Shown here one piece after another: positions 33,690 through 47,699 of a DNA stretch of 64,000 nt. Numbering within the stretch: position 1 is the stretch's first letter; every line of letters begins with the position of its first letter. Below the pieces are notes generated by a model. The model made no database searches. It was given only the letters and a program-made list of their open reading frames with translations, and was not told the origin of the DNA. The translations under genes and the position numbers were made by a program. Location: positions 68,850,001 to 68,914,000 of the forward strand of contig CM060842.1 of NCBI GenBank assembly GCA_030762175.1, given 5' to 3'. Source of the stretch: Metallyticus violacea (lineage: Eukaryota; Arthropoda; Insecta; Mantodea; Metallyticidae).

Positions 33690-33800
33690 ATTGTAGGAGC
33701 AATATGTGATACTGCCACTTTTGCGACTTTCGAGCAGCTCCCCAATTGTCCTCAAAAGCCTGGGTAAACCCGGGATCTCCCAGTCAGCTGCAAGCAATGA
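33690..33800 (-). repeat. Dispersed repeat fragment related to 17195-17400
   Basis: It shares gcagct-cccaattgtcctc with 17320-17345, and the downstream spacing (cctgg, accc) is similar. Much diverged. Confidence 0.3.
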
Positions 33801-36167
33801 TTGGAGAGCCGGAACCACTGGAATTAATGGAGTGCCAGTCTACATACAGTAGAATGAAAATTGCCAGTCTTAAGTTTAGTGATTCAGGCAGTATTGTAAT
33901 GCTATGTGTCAAAGGTAATGTAGAATATAAGCCAGCAAAATGAATTCAGAACAGGAAACTCCCAATGGAGGAGGAGGGAAGAAAGTTTTTAAAAAGTTGA
34001 AGGTTCATTCTTTGCAGCTTGGAAAATTTAAGTTGCGATAATAGGCATGTATGTCAGCGCATTTTGTTACTTTAAACTTGGGAAGTTCAAAGATACAGAG
34101 CAACTATCACGAGTTCTACAAGAAAGAGCTCGAGCTCAGCAAAAAGTACTCAACAAAGGTCGAAGATAAATGCGCAATCTCCTGCTTCAAACCCAGGAAG
34201 ATGCATAAAACTTGATTTTCTGATGTTCATGATTTTCTACATTTTTCAGTAACTATATAAACAATCTGCGCAATAGTTCGCCAATAATCAGTCTGAAATT
34301 TTTGCTACATCTTAATAAAAAGTGAACAAACAAATTGAGTTGGAATTTTACATTTACTTAATAGATGTTGCTATTAATATTGTTCCCTAAAACTTATGAA
34401 AAATGATACTAGTTGTTAATAAAATTATAGGCTGTAAGCAAAACCATAAATTTATTATGACTGATAATGGAGACACAACCATATCGTCTTCTGCAGTGCC
34501 TATACAGTGCGGACCAGCCAAGAGTTAGCGCATATTTTAGGGGCAGAATGAGGAGGCCAGAGCAATTAAACTCAATTGTCACTGCAATCCTGTCTTCTCG
34601 GGAATAGTGAGAAAGTATTTCATACTCGCTGTCTATAATAGCACATCAACAAATAATGTGATCTTTTGCTTATGTAGTGTATTATTGACAAAAGCGGTCA
34701 GTGTGTCCGCGATTTTTTTAAACAGTGGTGAGAAACATATTTCGTCCTATACGGAACGGCGTATTATAGACATCTTGCAGAAGAGACACTTGAAGGCATG
34801 CTAACTAGCGCTGAAGCATATTGGCACGAAATCGTGGCATATCGAAAAGTTTAATAAAGAAACTTAACATTTGTAGATATGCAAGCTTTTATATAGCAAA
34901 AATCCGCGTTGAGTGATAGAGGTGCCTCTTTATGTGACGCAGAATAAGTAAATAAAAACGTATTTTCTGAGACAACGATATGTGGAGGACATATTAAACC
35001 CTTTCTTGGAAATCTTGGCAAAAGAAGAGAGAGTGAGAGGCTGCCTGCTTTCAGCAATCGATGCTATGGCCACATTATACTTGAACTTAAATGGGAGGCT
35101 ATTGAGAACATGTGTAATCATATAAAATACAAATAGAAGCAATTCACTAACTATTGAAATCGTGGAAAATTAAATTGAGTGATTAGTGGAATAATAGAAG
35201 CTAAGTTTCAATCAATGTCACAATTGGCCTCATTTTCGGCGCTTACTGTGACATCCAGGTGAGAAAATTGCAAGTTATTAACTTATTGTACAATGAGTGC
35301 AGTTTAAAAGTTTCGATATAAAAGTTCAACCGGTATGCGGTAAACCCTGCGTTGCCCCTTTTCCCTGACACCCAATCTACATCATCTTAGGAAATTTTCC
35401 CTGCACATCACTAATGGACTGATTCACCATCGTAAGATATGGGAAACAACAAGGAGGGTTTTAATGGAAACTCTTATTTCATCAATTAATACTTCTGTGA
35501 GCACGTGACATCTTTCCCTTTTTTCCGGTCAGGCACAGAACCTGTTTTATTAAACTTCTGTACTAACTTTATTATTGTTTCTCGTGTTGGAAATTTACAC
35601 CTAAATGCCTATCTCGTTCAGCTAAACCACTTTATGTACTTGAAGTATATATAGAAAATTGAAAATGAATATACAACGACGTGGTGAATATCTCACTATT
35701 GCAGCACACAACTGCACTATTCATGGATATCTCGCTCTTGACTGCACGAAACAACAGCCCGATTCTTCCAAAAACCTTTCGCAGCTGACTGGAAGAGAGA
35801 ATGGCGCCGCGCATTCCTCATAGGGAACCTCAGTAGTTGAAGGGGAGTAGGTCTTTTGGTCGGACAAGTTGCGGGACTTTTAAACTGATCTCAGGGTATA
35901 ACTATTCATTAGTTATTGTCAAAATATGTAATTCATTTATATATTTATTTGTTCTGGCGCACTATACCCAGGAGGAGACCACATGAGTAAGGGTAACGGC
36001 ACACTCACTTTTAGGAGCTACTCACTTTATCGATATAACTTGTATAAACTCTTGGCTGATCCACCTTGTATTAATTCTTCCTCTTTTTAGTTAGTCCCCA
36101 CAGTTGTTATTTGACGTTTAGTGAAAATTAACAGATATAATAAGAAACATCAAACATATAATAGGGG
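33801..36167. other. No recognised feature
   Basis: Small frames near 33746-33943, 34607-34804 and 34851-35142 have no family resemblance. Confidence 0.45.
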
Positions 36168-36201
36168 GAACTAATAATGTAATGAAATACATTATTAGTT
36201 C
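36168..36201. repeat. Perfect 14-bp inverted repeat
   Basis: GAACTAATAATGTA and its exact reverse complement are separated by ATGAAA. The hairpin is AT-rich. It could be a scrap of a MITE end or chance. Confidence 0.8.
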
Positions 36202-37589
36202 TATGAATGTACGTGTTAATATCAAGATATTAGTTCAACGATAAAATAGGTTAATTAATTAAATTATTCTAACGTAGATATTTTCTAAATAACTAAACGA
36301 TAAAGAAAATAAAACATTTATTATTAAAAGTAGATAAGTTACATTATTTCTTTAAGATACGTGTATATTTATGTGCTATTGTTTACTTACACCTTTAAAT
36401 AATAGTGGGTGTTCTTTATGTGTGAAACAAACTGGTATGTTGCGTTATGTTGATGTAAAAATTAATCACATTATATTGCAGCAATTTATATCTTCCAAGT
36501 GTACAAACTCAAATTGTGCTGCTAGTATGAATTCATAGCTTTATTTAAAAAATTGTTATGGACAACACAAACGTTTTAGCAGACTTCTTTACAGATATTC
36601 TAGTACCTTCTGTATATTTTTCCTAATAAACAGAAACTATTTTCTATTATTTCGAGCTTGGAAGTGCCTCTTAGAATATTTAACGGTATAAAACTCTGCA
36701 GAGCAATAACATGGTAGGAACCGATATGATCACATTTACCTTTACCGTTACGTATTGCAGAAAAGGGAAACATAAGCTCGCTCTTTGGTGCAATAAAATA
36801 GCTTGAGCAGAGTGTATGATTATATCAAGGGAACAATAATTACAGAGTTTGGCTACTATACATAGCGTCCTCTGGTGCACCTTTCGCGACCGTAAACAGT
36901 TTCTACTGCAGTGACACGGTGCGATATAAAAAGCGGTATAAACTTCTACAGTGCTTTATTTGGCTACAAGCGGCTCACCTAATACATTTGCAGAACTATC
37001 AAGTACATCAAGTCTTGAACAAGGAAGTGACTAGGAGGGGGGGTGAGCTACTTCAAATCATTAAGCCTTAATTAAAAAGGTGTTTTCGGGAGTTTGTTGC
37101 CATATTCCTTTACTGATAAGAATATTTTATGAAACATACAGATAGAAGGAGAATGAGCATATAGGAAAGTATATAGCACAAAATGGCGTGATCTCAAACG
37201 ATATTTCTTCTCATAAGAGTTTTTTTTTTTTCATTAATCGTAAACGTATAACCAAGCGATTGTTTTAAGTGGTATTATAATGCTTTTATTTCGCCCACAA
37301 AACTATTAAAACTTTCATGTTCATTTTGATAACGTAGTTTAGGGCTGCTCGATTTGGTTGTCCTTAAAAGCTATAGTGGAAGAAAATAAAAGTTGGTACT
37401 CTCCAGCTGAAAATAAAATAATTCAAATATATGTAGAACTTTTGAAAGATAAAGACATAGCGGTTCAAATTTCCTCATAGTCTTTGAATATAGCTGGGGA
37501 ACATAGGGTAGAGTTTTGAATGTGGTGTTGCTACTAACGAAACGAAGAAGACTCTTAGACACATGAAAGGCGTTTAAAGTATCATCAAC
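36202..37589. other. No recognised feature
   Basis: AT-rich, small frames only. Confidence 0.45.
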
Positions 37590-38170
37590 TATTCTGGTTT
37601 AGACCTTATGGCCTGTTCCTACTTCAGAAGAACGTAACTTCCCATCTGGTTTTGGTTCTGTCCTGAGTTCTCTAATCCTATATTTAAAAATTAGCTTAGG
37701 CAGGCCGTTTATATATATATTTTTTAAATGCGATCCACTTTCCTTTCTTCTACTAAATCATTTAGATCTATTTGATTATCTACCAGAGTGAGCACAACCA
37801 CGGTTTCCGATAATCTTTCTTTGTCATTTCTGTTTAATATCCAGTTTTCGCAGCCGTGGGAATCACCTCACCTTATAAAACGTTAACTGGATCTTCCTTC
37901 CTTAGCGTCCTTTCATTTATTTCATAGATAATTCAAATTTGTATAGTTTATTTTCATTGTCTACTTGTTTTACATATGTCCTAAACAGTTAAAACTTGTA
38001 ACTGGTTTAAAACTTTTAATCAGTTCTATTTTGTATCACAGGTGATTCATTCCTACGAAGGATATAGCTCTATTTTAACCTATAAGCTTTAAGTTTCTTC
38101 TCCAGTTCATAAACTCCCTTTATTTAGACGTAATTGGGAGACAATTTCTGCAGAAATTTTAGAAGAAAGA
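37590..38170 (-). pseudogene. LINE ORF2 3' remnant (non-RNase H type)
   Basis: Minus-strand frames read, in order: a KVLNQLQVLTV-like block, VDNENKLYKFELSMK-like, NERTLRKEDPVNVL, then GCENWILNRNDKERLSE (equivalent to 'YGSESWTLTKKDKSRLE'). Further on come RTKTRWEVTFF and RNRPYGLNQNS-like (equivalent to 'GRPKTRWxD' and 'RPxGLN'). This is the usual post-RT tail of insect LINEs that end in a 'GRPR-RW' motif. Frameshifts and stops are numerous. The RT core lies beyond the right limit and is not recognisable. Confidence 0.7.
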
Positions 38171-38554
38171 GGTGAATGTATTTGGGATGCTGTTTTGCAG
38201 GCATCTGGAGTTTTCCAATAGCTGAACCGCTTATCTTTGACTGCATTTTTACATTAGAGAAGTATACAGAAATGGTACCTGATGTTATCCTGCTGGAGTT
38301 ACAAAACAGCCCAACTTTACACAATGGCTATTCTGACAACTTAGGGAATAATTGCAGAAACATTCCTTATGCCAGTTTGTACTGACTTGATTGACGAGGA
38401 CAACAAATTTACTTGCTCATGATAATAAATTTTCAGAAAAACATGATTTCCAATCAAAAAGACTGTAGAGCAAATAATTTACAATTACAATAATTATTCT
38501 AGGATCAAATTCGCATTCCAAAGGAGAATTTTTTCTCGGTCTGAAAACCTAAGG

Positions 38555-39603
38555 ATCGTGACACTAGATATAATGTTAGAGCTTAAAGGGAACAAGAAAT
38601 TGTTGCATCAGCCTGAAAGCCTATTATCAAAAGACGAATCATGTATAGTAAAATTTATAGTGCGAATAAAACGTATATTTTACCTCATATTTAGCAAACT
38701 TTGCACACAGGGAATTAGAGAAGCAATTGTTCAACAACTGGACACGCCTCCGTTCTGAATTTCCTGGACATTCCAGCACTGAGAAAGAAGTTCCACCTAA
38801 TGAACACTCAATGTTGCTCTCCTCCTCCATTTAAGATCTCTCGATTCTCGAGAGAACTGGATGGCCGGTTTCTAAGCACAAATAACAGTATAAGCCTTGG
38901 GAAATATTGCACAGATTTTCAAGCAGAAATGTTTGGTATCCTGAACTGTGGTTTGAGAGGACTTGAGAAAGATTACCATGGCAAACGATCTCTCATTCTC
39001 ACAGATAACCAAATTGCCTTAAAAAGATTTTTTTGGACCAGGTTAAATCTAAACTGGTGTGGGAATCCCTTGATACCTCGCAAAAGGCTTGAACTGCTAT
39101 GGGTGCCGAGGCATCGGTGCGTTTTTGGAAATGAAAAAGCAGATCAGCTGGCAGAAAGGGAAAGACTGATACTCCCTTTATTGGCTGGGAACCGTGGTTG
39201 GCATCAGTACACGTATGCTAAGACCGCAGTAAAAACACCACCTTAGTTGGTAAACACATCCTGGAGAAAGACTAGGTAGGAAATTAATCCTAGGTCCAAG
39301 CAACACTCCTTCCTCGCCTCTTTTAAAATTGGACAGAAGAGAAATAAGGAATTAATTACTGAGCATGGTGACTTGAGGAAACTTTACGTAAAGTGGGTTT
39401 CTATTAAGATGAAACCATTATGTAAACAGGATGAGGAGATTGCCTCGCATATCCTGTTGAATTGCCTATGCATGGCAAGAAAGGGACTTACTCTTTCTAT
39501 AATCAGGGAAGACCTAGTAACGGACGCTGACATTGGAAACAAAATACTGCAACTTGTTCAAGGAACAGATTTTTGGAATCAGGAAAAGATCGACAAATCC
39601 TAA
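38555..39603 (+). pseudogene. LINE RNase H domain and C-terminal knuckle, decayed
   Basis: The main frame (38800-39246) contains SISLGKYCTDFQAEMFGIL (with the RNase H Glu), RSLILTDNQIALK (catalytic Asp), LELLWVPRHRCVFGNEKADQ (His then the final Asp). This is the I/Jockey/R1-type RNase H domain. The first Asp ('TDGS') region is degraded. A further frame (39373-39603) gives PLCKQDEEIASHILLNC, a C-x8-H-x4-C knuckle, then DADIGNKILQLVQGTDFW, the usual C-terminus. The frames do not join without frameshifts, so it is a 5'-truncated dead copy. It lies 385 bp from an unrelated LINE remnant on the opposite strand. Confidence 0.85.
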
Positions 39604-42059
39604 CAAACCTCCTTATCTAAATCTAATCTAGCAAACATTAAAGAGATGAAAATGTAAAAATTGAACATTAAAGCATATAAAATAACATAGATACATTCCT
39701 ATTTCTGTCTATAGTACCTTATTTCATATCTTCCGCTTTGTACTAAGTGTTTTGATAAAACAGTAGAAATGCAAGGTTTATAATAAGATTTTTTTTCTAG
39801 ATATTGAAAAGATTATGGTTATCAGTGAGTTGGATTAGACATTTCCACAACGCTGTAACAGAAATAAGCCATTTGTTAACTGTCAATTGTTCTAATAGCC
39901 GTCTGCAACATGTGTGCTTTACTTTCACAAAGAAAATTACATAAAATGTTTGACACTATCCATATTCATATTCATTATTCCAATAGAGCTTTGTTTAGTA
40001 ACACTGGTGTACACAACACTTACTTTTATTTACTATAACATTATTAATTTAATATATTTTTTGTTACTCGTGTATCTTTCATTACAAAAAGAAAGTTTAT
40101 TTACATTACCACAAGTAACAAAGCAAATAGAACAGCTTTGACAATAGTGTAGTGTTAAAACGCCAGTAAATAGCGCTGCAAATCCGCGTTAAATAGGTGT
40201 GACAGTTGCAAATATGTTGTCAGTGTTGAACATCCGTGTCTGATTTTGAACCTCAAAAGGACTTTGCCGGCATGGAATTAGTGAGAGCAGTGGAGTTGAA
40301 TGCGTGGTTCGGAACAGTTTTGCATACCAGACAGCGTACAGTCCCTTCAGGGTGCACGTTGTAGTATAGAAATGCATGTACATAAGGGGGATGAAAAGTT
40401 ATGAGCTCAAGTAACTCATTAAACAAATAAAATTGTTTGTAAGCAACTTTCAAAAGTTTAGTTCAGAAGCATTATGTCTTCATTTGTATTCACTAAATAC
40501 ATTCGGAACTTCTGTCTAATTTTTTTCCAAACGCTCTAAAATTCTGGGCCGAAAACTTTCAACAACTACAAAAGTAATTTGTAATGGATTTAAAATCGTT
40601 TTTACTCTTATAATAAGTTTCATGCTTCTGAAACATAGTTTCTTAGATATACTAAATCTAAACCAGTATAATATAAGTAAAATTCCGCGGCCAATCTTTG
40701 CACGTCCTATTTTGTATTTCGAATTATATGTATTTATTTATTTATTTTAGCTATTTAAAAAGCTCAAAAGCTTCCCCGCCGTTTGTGTTCCGATACTAGC
40801 AGAGCTCTTAATTCAGTATGTTGAATTTCAAGACAACTCACCGGGTTTCCCAGTCTTTTGGAGCCGTGAATGTCAAAATAGCCGCTTTTTTAACAGGTTT
40901 AAAACCGTATTTTGGAAAAGGTTATATTTCCGTGTTTTAAATGCTGTGATCAACATCATTTACAGTTTTTATGCTTCTATTATATTTTTTTATTTTTAAA
41001 TGTAGTAATATATAATGAAGTGTAAGTCATTAAAACAATATTAATATTCATTTAGTAATGCATATTTTATGCCATTGGTTACGTTTATTGTGAGCTTAAT
41101 CTAAAGCCAACTGAAAATCACTTACTTGTTTACTATTAATTAAGGTAACTAATAAACTTTATAAAAGAAAAGAATGTTCTTATTTGAAAATTATTTTTGA
41201 AATTATCTGTCGTAATATGACGAGAGCTCCAGAATTTATCCTAAGAAAATATAAATTTCGAATTATATTTATTTTCAAAATTTGGCGAATAAAATTATAA
41301 AAATAGAATAATATATCTATAAAATTTGCTTAAGTCGTGAATATCCAGTCCGGCAAAACAAGACAAAGATCAAAATTAACCTATTTACGCCTACAATACT
41401 AATTAAATACATAATTATTTAAAGACACAATTTTGAAAATCAAATAACATTGATTATACGGGTTCCACACCTGTTATATTTTGCTTAGTATTTTTTGGCT
41501 TGGAAATTTGAATTGTAAAGTCAATTTGTGCATTTAACATCTCGCTTATACGTGCACACAGATGTTTAGGCCAAAGAAGTTATAAACGTATTTCAATGCG
41601 CTGTTCTCATGAATTTGCATAAAACAATTGCTCCTAGGTGCAACAAAATTAAAGTGATAAAATGGAAATAACAAAATGGCGGTGACAGACAGCTGTGATT
41701 GGTTGGAATTCTTAATATTCATAAAGCAACTGGTTACTGAGTCATGAACTAAACAGTCCGAATAAAAACATTCTATAGTTATGGAAAATGCAGCTAACTT
41801 TCACTGAACTTTAAATTAAGTATCAAATCAGTATTGTTAATTAAAACATTCATTAGTCCTTACGTGTTCCTTTCTTGCTTTCTGCCCAAAGACACCATCA
41901 ATGTTTTATGACACTATTTCAATTCTAGATATAAATTTAACGGAGAGGGTCAGACATACTGTTTCAGATGCCATTCTTTTAATTGCTGCGATATACAGTA
42001 TAGACATTTCAAAGCCAGAATCATTAAAGAGTGTAGACTACAAGATATCTTTCTCAATT
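39604..42059. other. AT-rich, nothing recognised
   Basis: Frames at 39914-40141 and 40189-40453 match nothing. Near 41690 tgattggttgg (inverse CCAAT) recalls the start of the long repeat, but I cannot extend the match. Confidence 0.45.
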
Positions 42060-42082
42060 TTAAGATATATCTTTCTTCTTCT

Positions 42083-42113
<31 letters not shown>

Positions 42114-42566
42114 CCGCCATGCCAAGGAGAAATCGATTCTTATCGAAGTGAATTTTCGATTCCCAGCTCGGCACAATAATAAAGCAATGAAATAAAACGA
42201 AATGATTGGAGAAAGAGAGGTCCTGCGCAGTCTTGCAAGCGATGTTTTCCTCCTTCCTTCCGTCCTTCCGCTCTCTCGGAACGTTTTCTCTGATCGGAAT
42301 ACGAATAAGAATTTTCTTTCGGCGTGGGATGTAGAATGGTAGAGGAAGAAGCTTGTTGCTCTCTCTTCTCTGCCTCGCTGTACGTTTGAATCAAGTGACC
42401 AAGGAAAGAGAGGGATGAAATGAAATTTATGGTTTCCATACCGCCGCCCTGCTAGAGGACATTGTCCATAAGCACAGGCAAGGGACGGATATTGTATTCT
42501 ACAGCAACACTTTTGGTAGGCTGGCGCTGCGCTCGCCGCTTGCAAAGTCACAAAGATTACCATCAT
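42060..42566 (-). CDS. Longest open frame (168 codons), unrecognised
   Basis: The frame is open on the minus strand from the ATG at 42566 in a less AT-rich segment. The start MMVIFVTLQAASA is weakly signal-peptide-like, followed by a Cys-rich patch (APAYQKCCCRIQYPSLAC). The end runs through a (TTTTG)n repeat, giving KNKTKQNKTKKKKK. I recognise no domain, and the repeat-derived C-terminus argues against a conserved protein. Overlapping frames of 99 codons in another phase also show that composition alone keeps frames open here. Confidence 0.15.
42084..42113 (+). repeat. (TTTTG)n repeat
   Basis: About five tandem TTTTG units. Confidence 0.85.
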
Positions 42567-43189
42567 ATATAAAGGAAGATAAAGGCATTTCCCAGCGCTT
42601 GTTCTAACTAAATACCTAACATTAAATTTACTCGAATGGGCTTCTAACTTCGCAAATCGTGACAGTTTTTCTCTTTGTTTAATGGCGAAATGAATTAAAA
42701 TCTACTGAGTTCACAATTATATTTCTATTTCTGTTAATAATGCTGATATATGGACTCGTTTTAATCTTTCCTAACTGTTTTAATGGCCAAGTTGTAGCTT
42801 ATCTTATAGCATTCTTGAACTGTATCTATAATTGCAACAGAAACCGGAGTTTTCACAATGTGAACTCTTTCAACATCTCAAATTCGGTAGTAATTCAGTA
42901 TCCTGTTTATTCTCATTTTGTATTGACAATAAGAGTTATACATAAATATATTTAGTTACTTAGTCCAGATGTGTGCGAAGAAATACTCTTGGAACGTATT
43001 CTAGCGTACTGCAAGGGGATGGAAAAACGGAGAAAAAGATATCTACCGAGGATCAGAGCACTGGCACTACTGGATTTTGCCTGAAGACAGGAAGAAGGAG
43101 TTGGGAGTAGATATATATATTTTTACAAAGTAAGCCACTCAGATCGGAAAAGTCAGAAACCTGGAAGAGAACACTAGACGCACTGTTTT

Positions 43190-43231
<42 letters not shown>

Positions 43232-44779
43232 TTGCGTTTATTTTCTTTTTATTAATTTTATTCTAAATTATTTTGTATTTTCTTCCATTTTTTATTCATT
43301 TATATCATTTCCATTAGCTATATATTGTCACAACTCAAATTATTTGAGCACTCGCTATTTCTAAACTAAAACAATTCTCAATACAATTGGCTGGACATGG
43401 GGCGAGCTGAACTTCTTGTATCGAGTCAGTCATCTCTTGTTAAAACTGGAAAATATTGGGGAAAAATTCGTAATGGTACCAAGGTTACATTAAGCATTAA
43501 CCAACCTCAGTTCAGAACATCCAGTTTATTACAGAATATATTAAATTTAAGCCTTCACTGCCTGAACGACTATCGTTAGGGCGGTCCATTGGAGTATGTG
43601 GCAAGATGTGCTCCTTCTAATCCTAAGATCAGCTTCTGCCTGCCCCGCCTACCCACGCTCAAACCTAACGCATTTCTCTATGCGCTTACGCAGAGCTAGT
43701 TCCTCCCCAGTTCAAACATGTAACTGTCACGTGAACAGCACATGGAACCAGAAGACCACTATCTGGCCTACGTGCCCAACATTATGTAAAATGCACCTGT
43801 ATTGTTAACCCCCGCATTATCAGCAATATTTAATAATAAATCCCATATGCCACAATATATTGTTTGTCCCTTAAGAGTTAAATACAGACTTGTGCAATTT
43901 CATGTATTTCTTAGTCACAGTGTATTGAAAAAGCGGGTATGGTGCCAGAACTCGCTTGACATGTATGAGTTATACTAATAAAAATGTATTTAGTAAATAA
44001 ACACACTATTACTACTAGTAGTACATTATTATCACCACCACTATTCAGTCCAGGATAAGTATGGTTACGATATTCCGAAATCTGAAAATGGTCTTCCCTT
44101 CGTCACTTTCATAATTTGTATCATTTTGTAGTCTACTGCATATTTCTTACTAGAACTAATATTAAACAATTGCTTGTTACTATACACATAGCCAAAATAT
44201 GCTTGCATATAAATATATGAAATTAAATTTTATTAAAGCAAGACTTTTCACAGACTCAATGGTAAGTCATTTCTTTTCTAGGTTTACTATGCTTGTATTA
44301 AAGAAAAAAACTTTTCAGCATTGACGTTGGTTATATTTCAAAAAGAAATTGAGCCATGTTCAATTTCTGGATGCTGTTCTTCACTTTTGCAAAATTTAAT
44401 TTATAGTCCCATAATTTTTTCTTGCTTTGCTTTGCTTTTCCATCATAGGAAGTGACAAACTTCTTAAAAAAGGAAAACTATTCAAAACATTTACTGTCAC
44501 CAATTTGTACTCGGATGTAGCCTGTATACATCACATTTCGAAAATGAAAAAATCCATACATCATTAATTCAAACTGTCTATAGTTATCATATTCACTCTT
44601 CATTCACACTGTTACCAACACTAAAATCACAAAAAACTGTAAATATCGTCCTTCTGGTTAAATAATTAATATTTTAACATGAAAAATTCACATAAATATA
44701 GGATTCCCATAAATGTTTATGACTGTATTTATTAATGTTGGGGTATTTGTACATATGTCCTACACGAATGTGTTACTTA
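42567..44779. other. No recognised gene; contains an (AT)n tract
   Basis: An uninterrupted (AT)n microsatellite lies at 43192-43229. The 43.0-43.15 kb patch is less AT-rich but matches nothing I know. Frames at 42740-42955, 43397-43579 and 43596-43808 match nothing. Confidence 0.45.
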
Positions 44780-45600
44780 CTGGAAATGACCTATGGGACA
44801 CTAGTAAGATCTACGATCTATATTGGGAAGAAATTGGGAATGGGAACAAATTGAAAACCTAATTTCAGTAAGAGCATGTTTTCTGAAAGGAATATTGGGA
44901 CTAGGGAGGGACACAGCGAACTGCAGAATTAAGAGATAATTCAGGCCATACAGCGATACCACAGCGTATAAAACCAGAGTAGTAAAGTTCTGGCTGCGAA
45001 TTATTCATGAAAACCATCCTTTAATTAGGGCATTGTGCCATCATGAACAGCTGGGGATGGGAAGGAAAGTGGCATAGGCATCCAAATTAAGAAAGGGACT
45101 AGAAACAATAGGGCTGGGTTACATTGAATCAGGGGAATAGAAAGAGAGCATGGAGGAAGGCTAGGAACCGCTTGAGGGAGATGGATAAACAATTGCGAAA
45201 TGCAGAGCGATTGTTGTGCTGGAAGTACAATCGGGGCTAAAATCTAAATGTATATCAAAACAAGGACTAAACTCATTAGACCAGGGCTCGCGTGGCTCAG
45301 ACTAGCGGAATGGCGGATGATTAAGATCACCGATGACTATGAGCGGAGAATTTGTCTCATCTATGAGGGGGGGGGTCATGGACACATATAATGGCAGGGT
45401 GTAAAGCGACGGAAGAATGGAGGGAAAAGTATCTAACGCACTCCTTTACCGGATCGAACAGAGAGAGATGTTCCTGTTGGGCTTTGCTGTCAGGCAAAGA
45501 AGTAGAGCAGAGATTAGATGAATTTCTGATGAAAATAAGACAGTTAATCTGAAAAGGTTGATAAGCGGAGAGGGAGTATAGGAGGGAACGTAATTTTTTA
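44780..45600 (+). pseudogene. LINE ORF2 3' remnant
   Basis: Frames read in order a WGWE-like block (ENLISVRACFLKGILGLGRD, equivalent to 'IEKVQxRYLRWVLGLDRETP'), AYKTRVVKFWLRIIHE, KLRKGLETIGLGYI, RKARNRLREMDKQLR and finally MAGCKATEEWREKYLT (equivalent to 'MWxxCxExREEWERYL'). This order matches the C-terminal region of a widespread insect LINE lineage. Multiple frameshifts and stops are present, and the copy lacks the RT core. It is followed by an AT-rich stretch that may be the 3' end. Confidence 0.6.
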
Positions 45601-47699
45601 TTTTATTCTACTTTTATTTTTATTTGTTTATTTTATTGTTGAATGTATTAGTTTTATATCTTATTGTGAATATCTAATGTAATATCTTGTGCTAAATCAA
45701 ATATATCTACTGTATTATAAAAACCCGTTGGATCCTTGAGCCATTTGAAGTTGTTTTGTAATATACTGGGTCAATGTAATGTCTAGTACATTAAAGATCA
45801 GTACGTTAAAAGTAACGACCACAAAAACTAAGAGCGTTAATAAGATACTAAAGTGAAATTATAACAGCTTCTATAAATTAAGAGAAAGTAAAATTAGTTA
45901 TGATTGAAATGGTAACAAGGCTGAATGGATTAAATCAGATGGAGTGAAATATGTAAATTAATTCTACTTAAGGAATATTCTACCGTCTGCTTGTGCATAG
46001 TTAACATGTTGGTTTGTTGTGATAACAAGCTAGTAAACGCAGATGAGGCGATTCGGTAAACGTGTCGGAAATGTGGTTACTTAATGAACTTTACCATATG
46101 CATTCGTGGCTCAAGTATAGCCCGCTTTTCTGCGGTAGCAAAGGAAGGAAATTAAAATATTCAGCTTTTGTTTATAGATAACTAATCTTTTAATAACTAA
46201 TGTTCTTTTAGGAATTGTTTTTCATCACCGGTAGGCGTTTGTTTGTGTTTGTATGAATTTATATATTTTATAAATAAGTATTATGATCGAAATTAAAATG
46301 CAACCATAAGAAGGATGATACAAGTTTCGCACTTTTGCATTAATGAAATTAATGAAAAATGGAAACTAAAGCAAATATGCGTGAAACCTAAAAATATACT
46401 ATTCATTGATATAAATTAAAATTAGTAACGAAAGTACAAATAAATTCAAAATTTAAATGCTTTTAATTGTGCATATTTAAATAGAATTTAAAATTATATA
46501 TAATTTATTGAATTTATTGTTCATTAATATACAATATACATTAATATACATCTTTACAATGACTGCCAAAAAATTAAAATAACTCAAACTTTTTATATTT
46601 TTCTAAGTACAGCATTTTTATCTTTGATGTCCATAGACTCAAAACGAGTAACTTTATATCTCACTTGATATTTCGTAGAGTGATATAAACAGTGAAGCCT
46701 TAGATGTACAAGAAATGAATGACACATAAAATATTTTTATATGTGGAATGATACTATTATAGGATGAATTTACTTAAACTTACTGAATAGTAACTTCAGC
46801 ACATGTAAATGTAAATGTAACTTTTGAATATTTTTGATATAACAAAATGTTTACAGACATGAAATTAGAGCTTGAAAAACGTTATCTTTTTTGGTAAGTT
46901 TTTATGCCAGCATGCGAAAATTAATATGATATTTTACTTCTAAGAAAGCCACAACCGTCTTGCATATTTGTAGAACTGTTCCCTGATAAACATATCTCTA
47001 TTAAAGCGGAGGAGTGTATTCCTTTATTTTTGTCAAATGAATGCATCCAGGGGGAATGTTTGCTAACCGCAGCCGGTGTCTCCATTAGTGAAATGAGCTA
47101 CTCTATGCCGAGGCAAACAGTAGTAATTGTTGCAGGAATCAAGGAGCGGGATACCAGATTACTACCATGTTATCATAAAATGATGTTCCGTATTTACTCA
47201 AGATGGCATATGATTAGCAAACCAAGTGCTTCTCAGCAATGATGGAAATTGCTGTTTTGCAGAAATGGGTTCCTACTAAAGCAAATAAAGGGAAAGGAAT
47301 AAAGATTAAAAGACGAAGGCAGTTTGATATGGGGGTCGACTTAATGAGTGCCATCTCTTTTATGCTGCTAAGAGGTAAGTTGCCTTTTTTATTCCGTTTA
47401 TTTGCTTTTATTGTCAGACCTTCATTTAATCATACATATATCTACCTAAAAATTTACATTATTGTCATTTTGCTCCATTCCTATTAACTTTTGTTTATTC
47501 TCCATACTTGTTTCATAGTTATTACTCTTCTATTAGCATTCTATGCTTCAGAAATGTATATTATTTCCTTTTTTCTGTGCGTCATTAATTATAATATTCA
47601 TAGCTCTGTAGAAGAAAGCATAATATCTATGTAAATTTAGATTGTGATTTGTCGTAAATATGTAGTATTGGAACTTTTTATCCTAAATTAACATAACCA
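45601..47699. other. No recognised feature
   Basis: AT-rich. Frames at 47030-47242 and 47239-47487 match nothing with confidence. Confidence 0.45.

Noticed and set aside
41640..41760. Third copy of the long dispersed repeat in reverse orientation
   Set aside because: Only gctgtgattggtt is shared. The match could not be extended.
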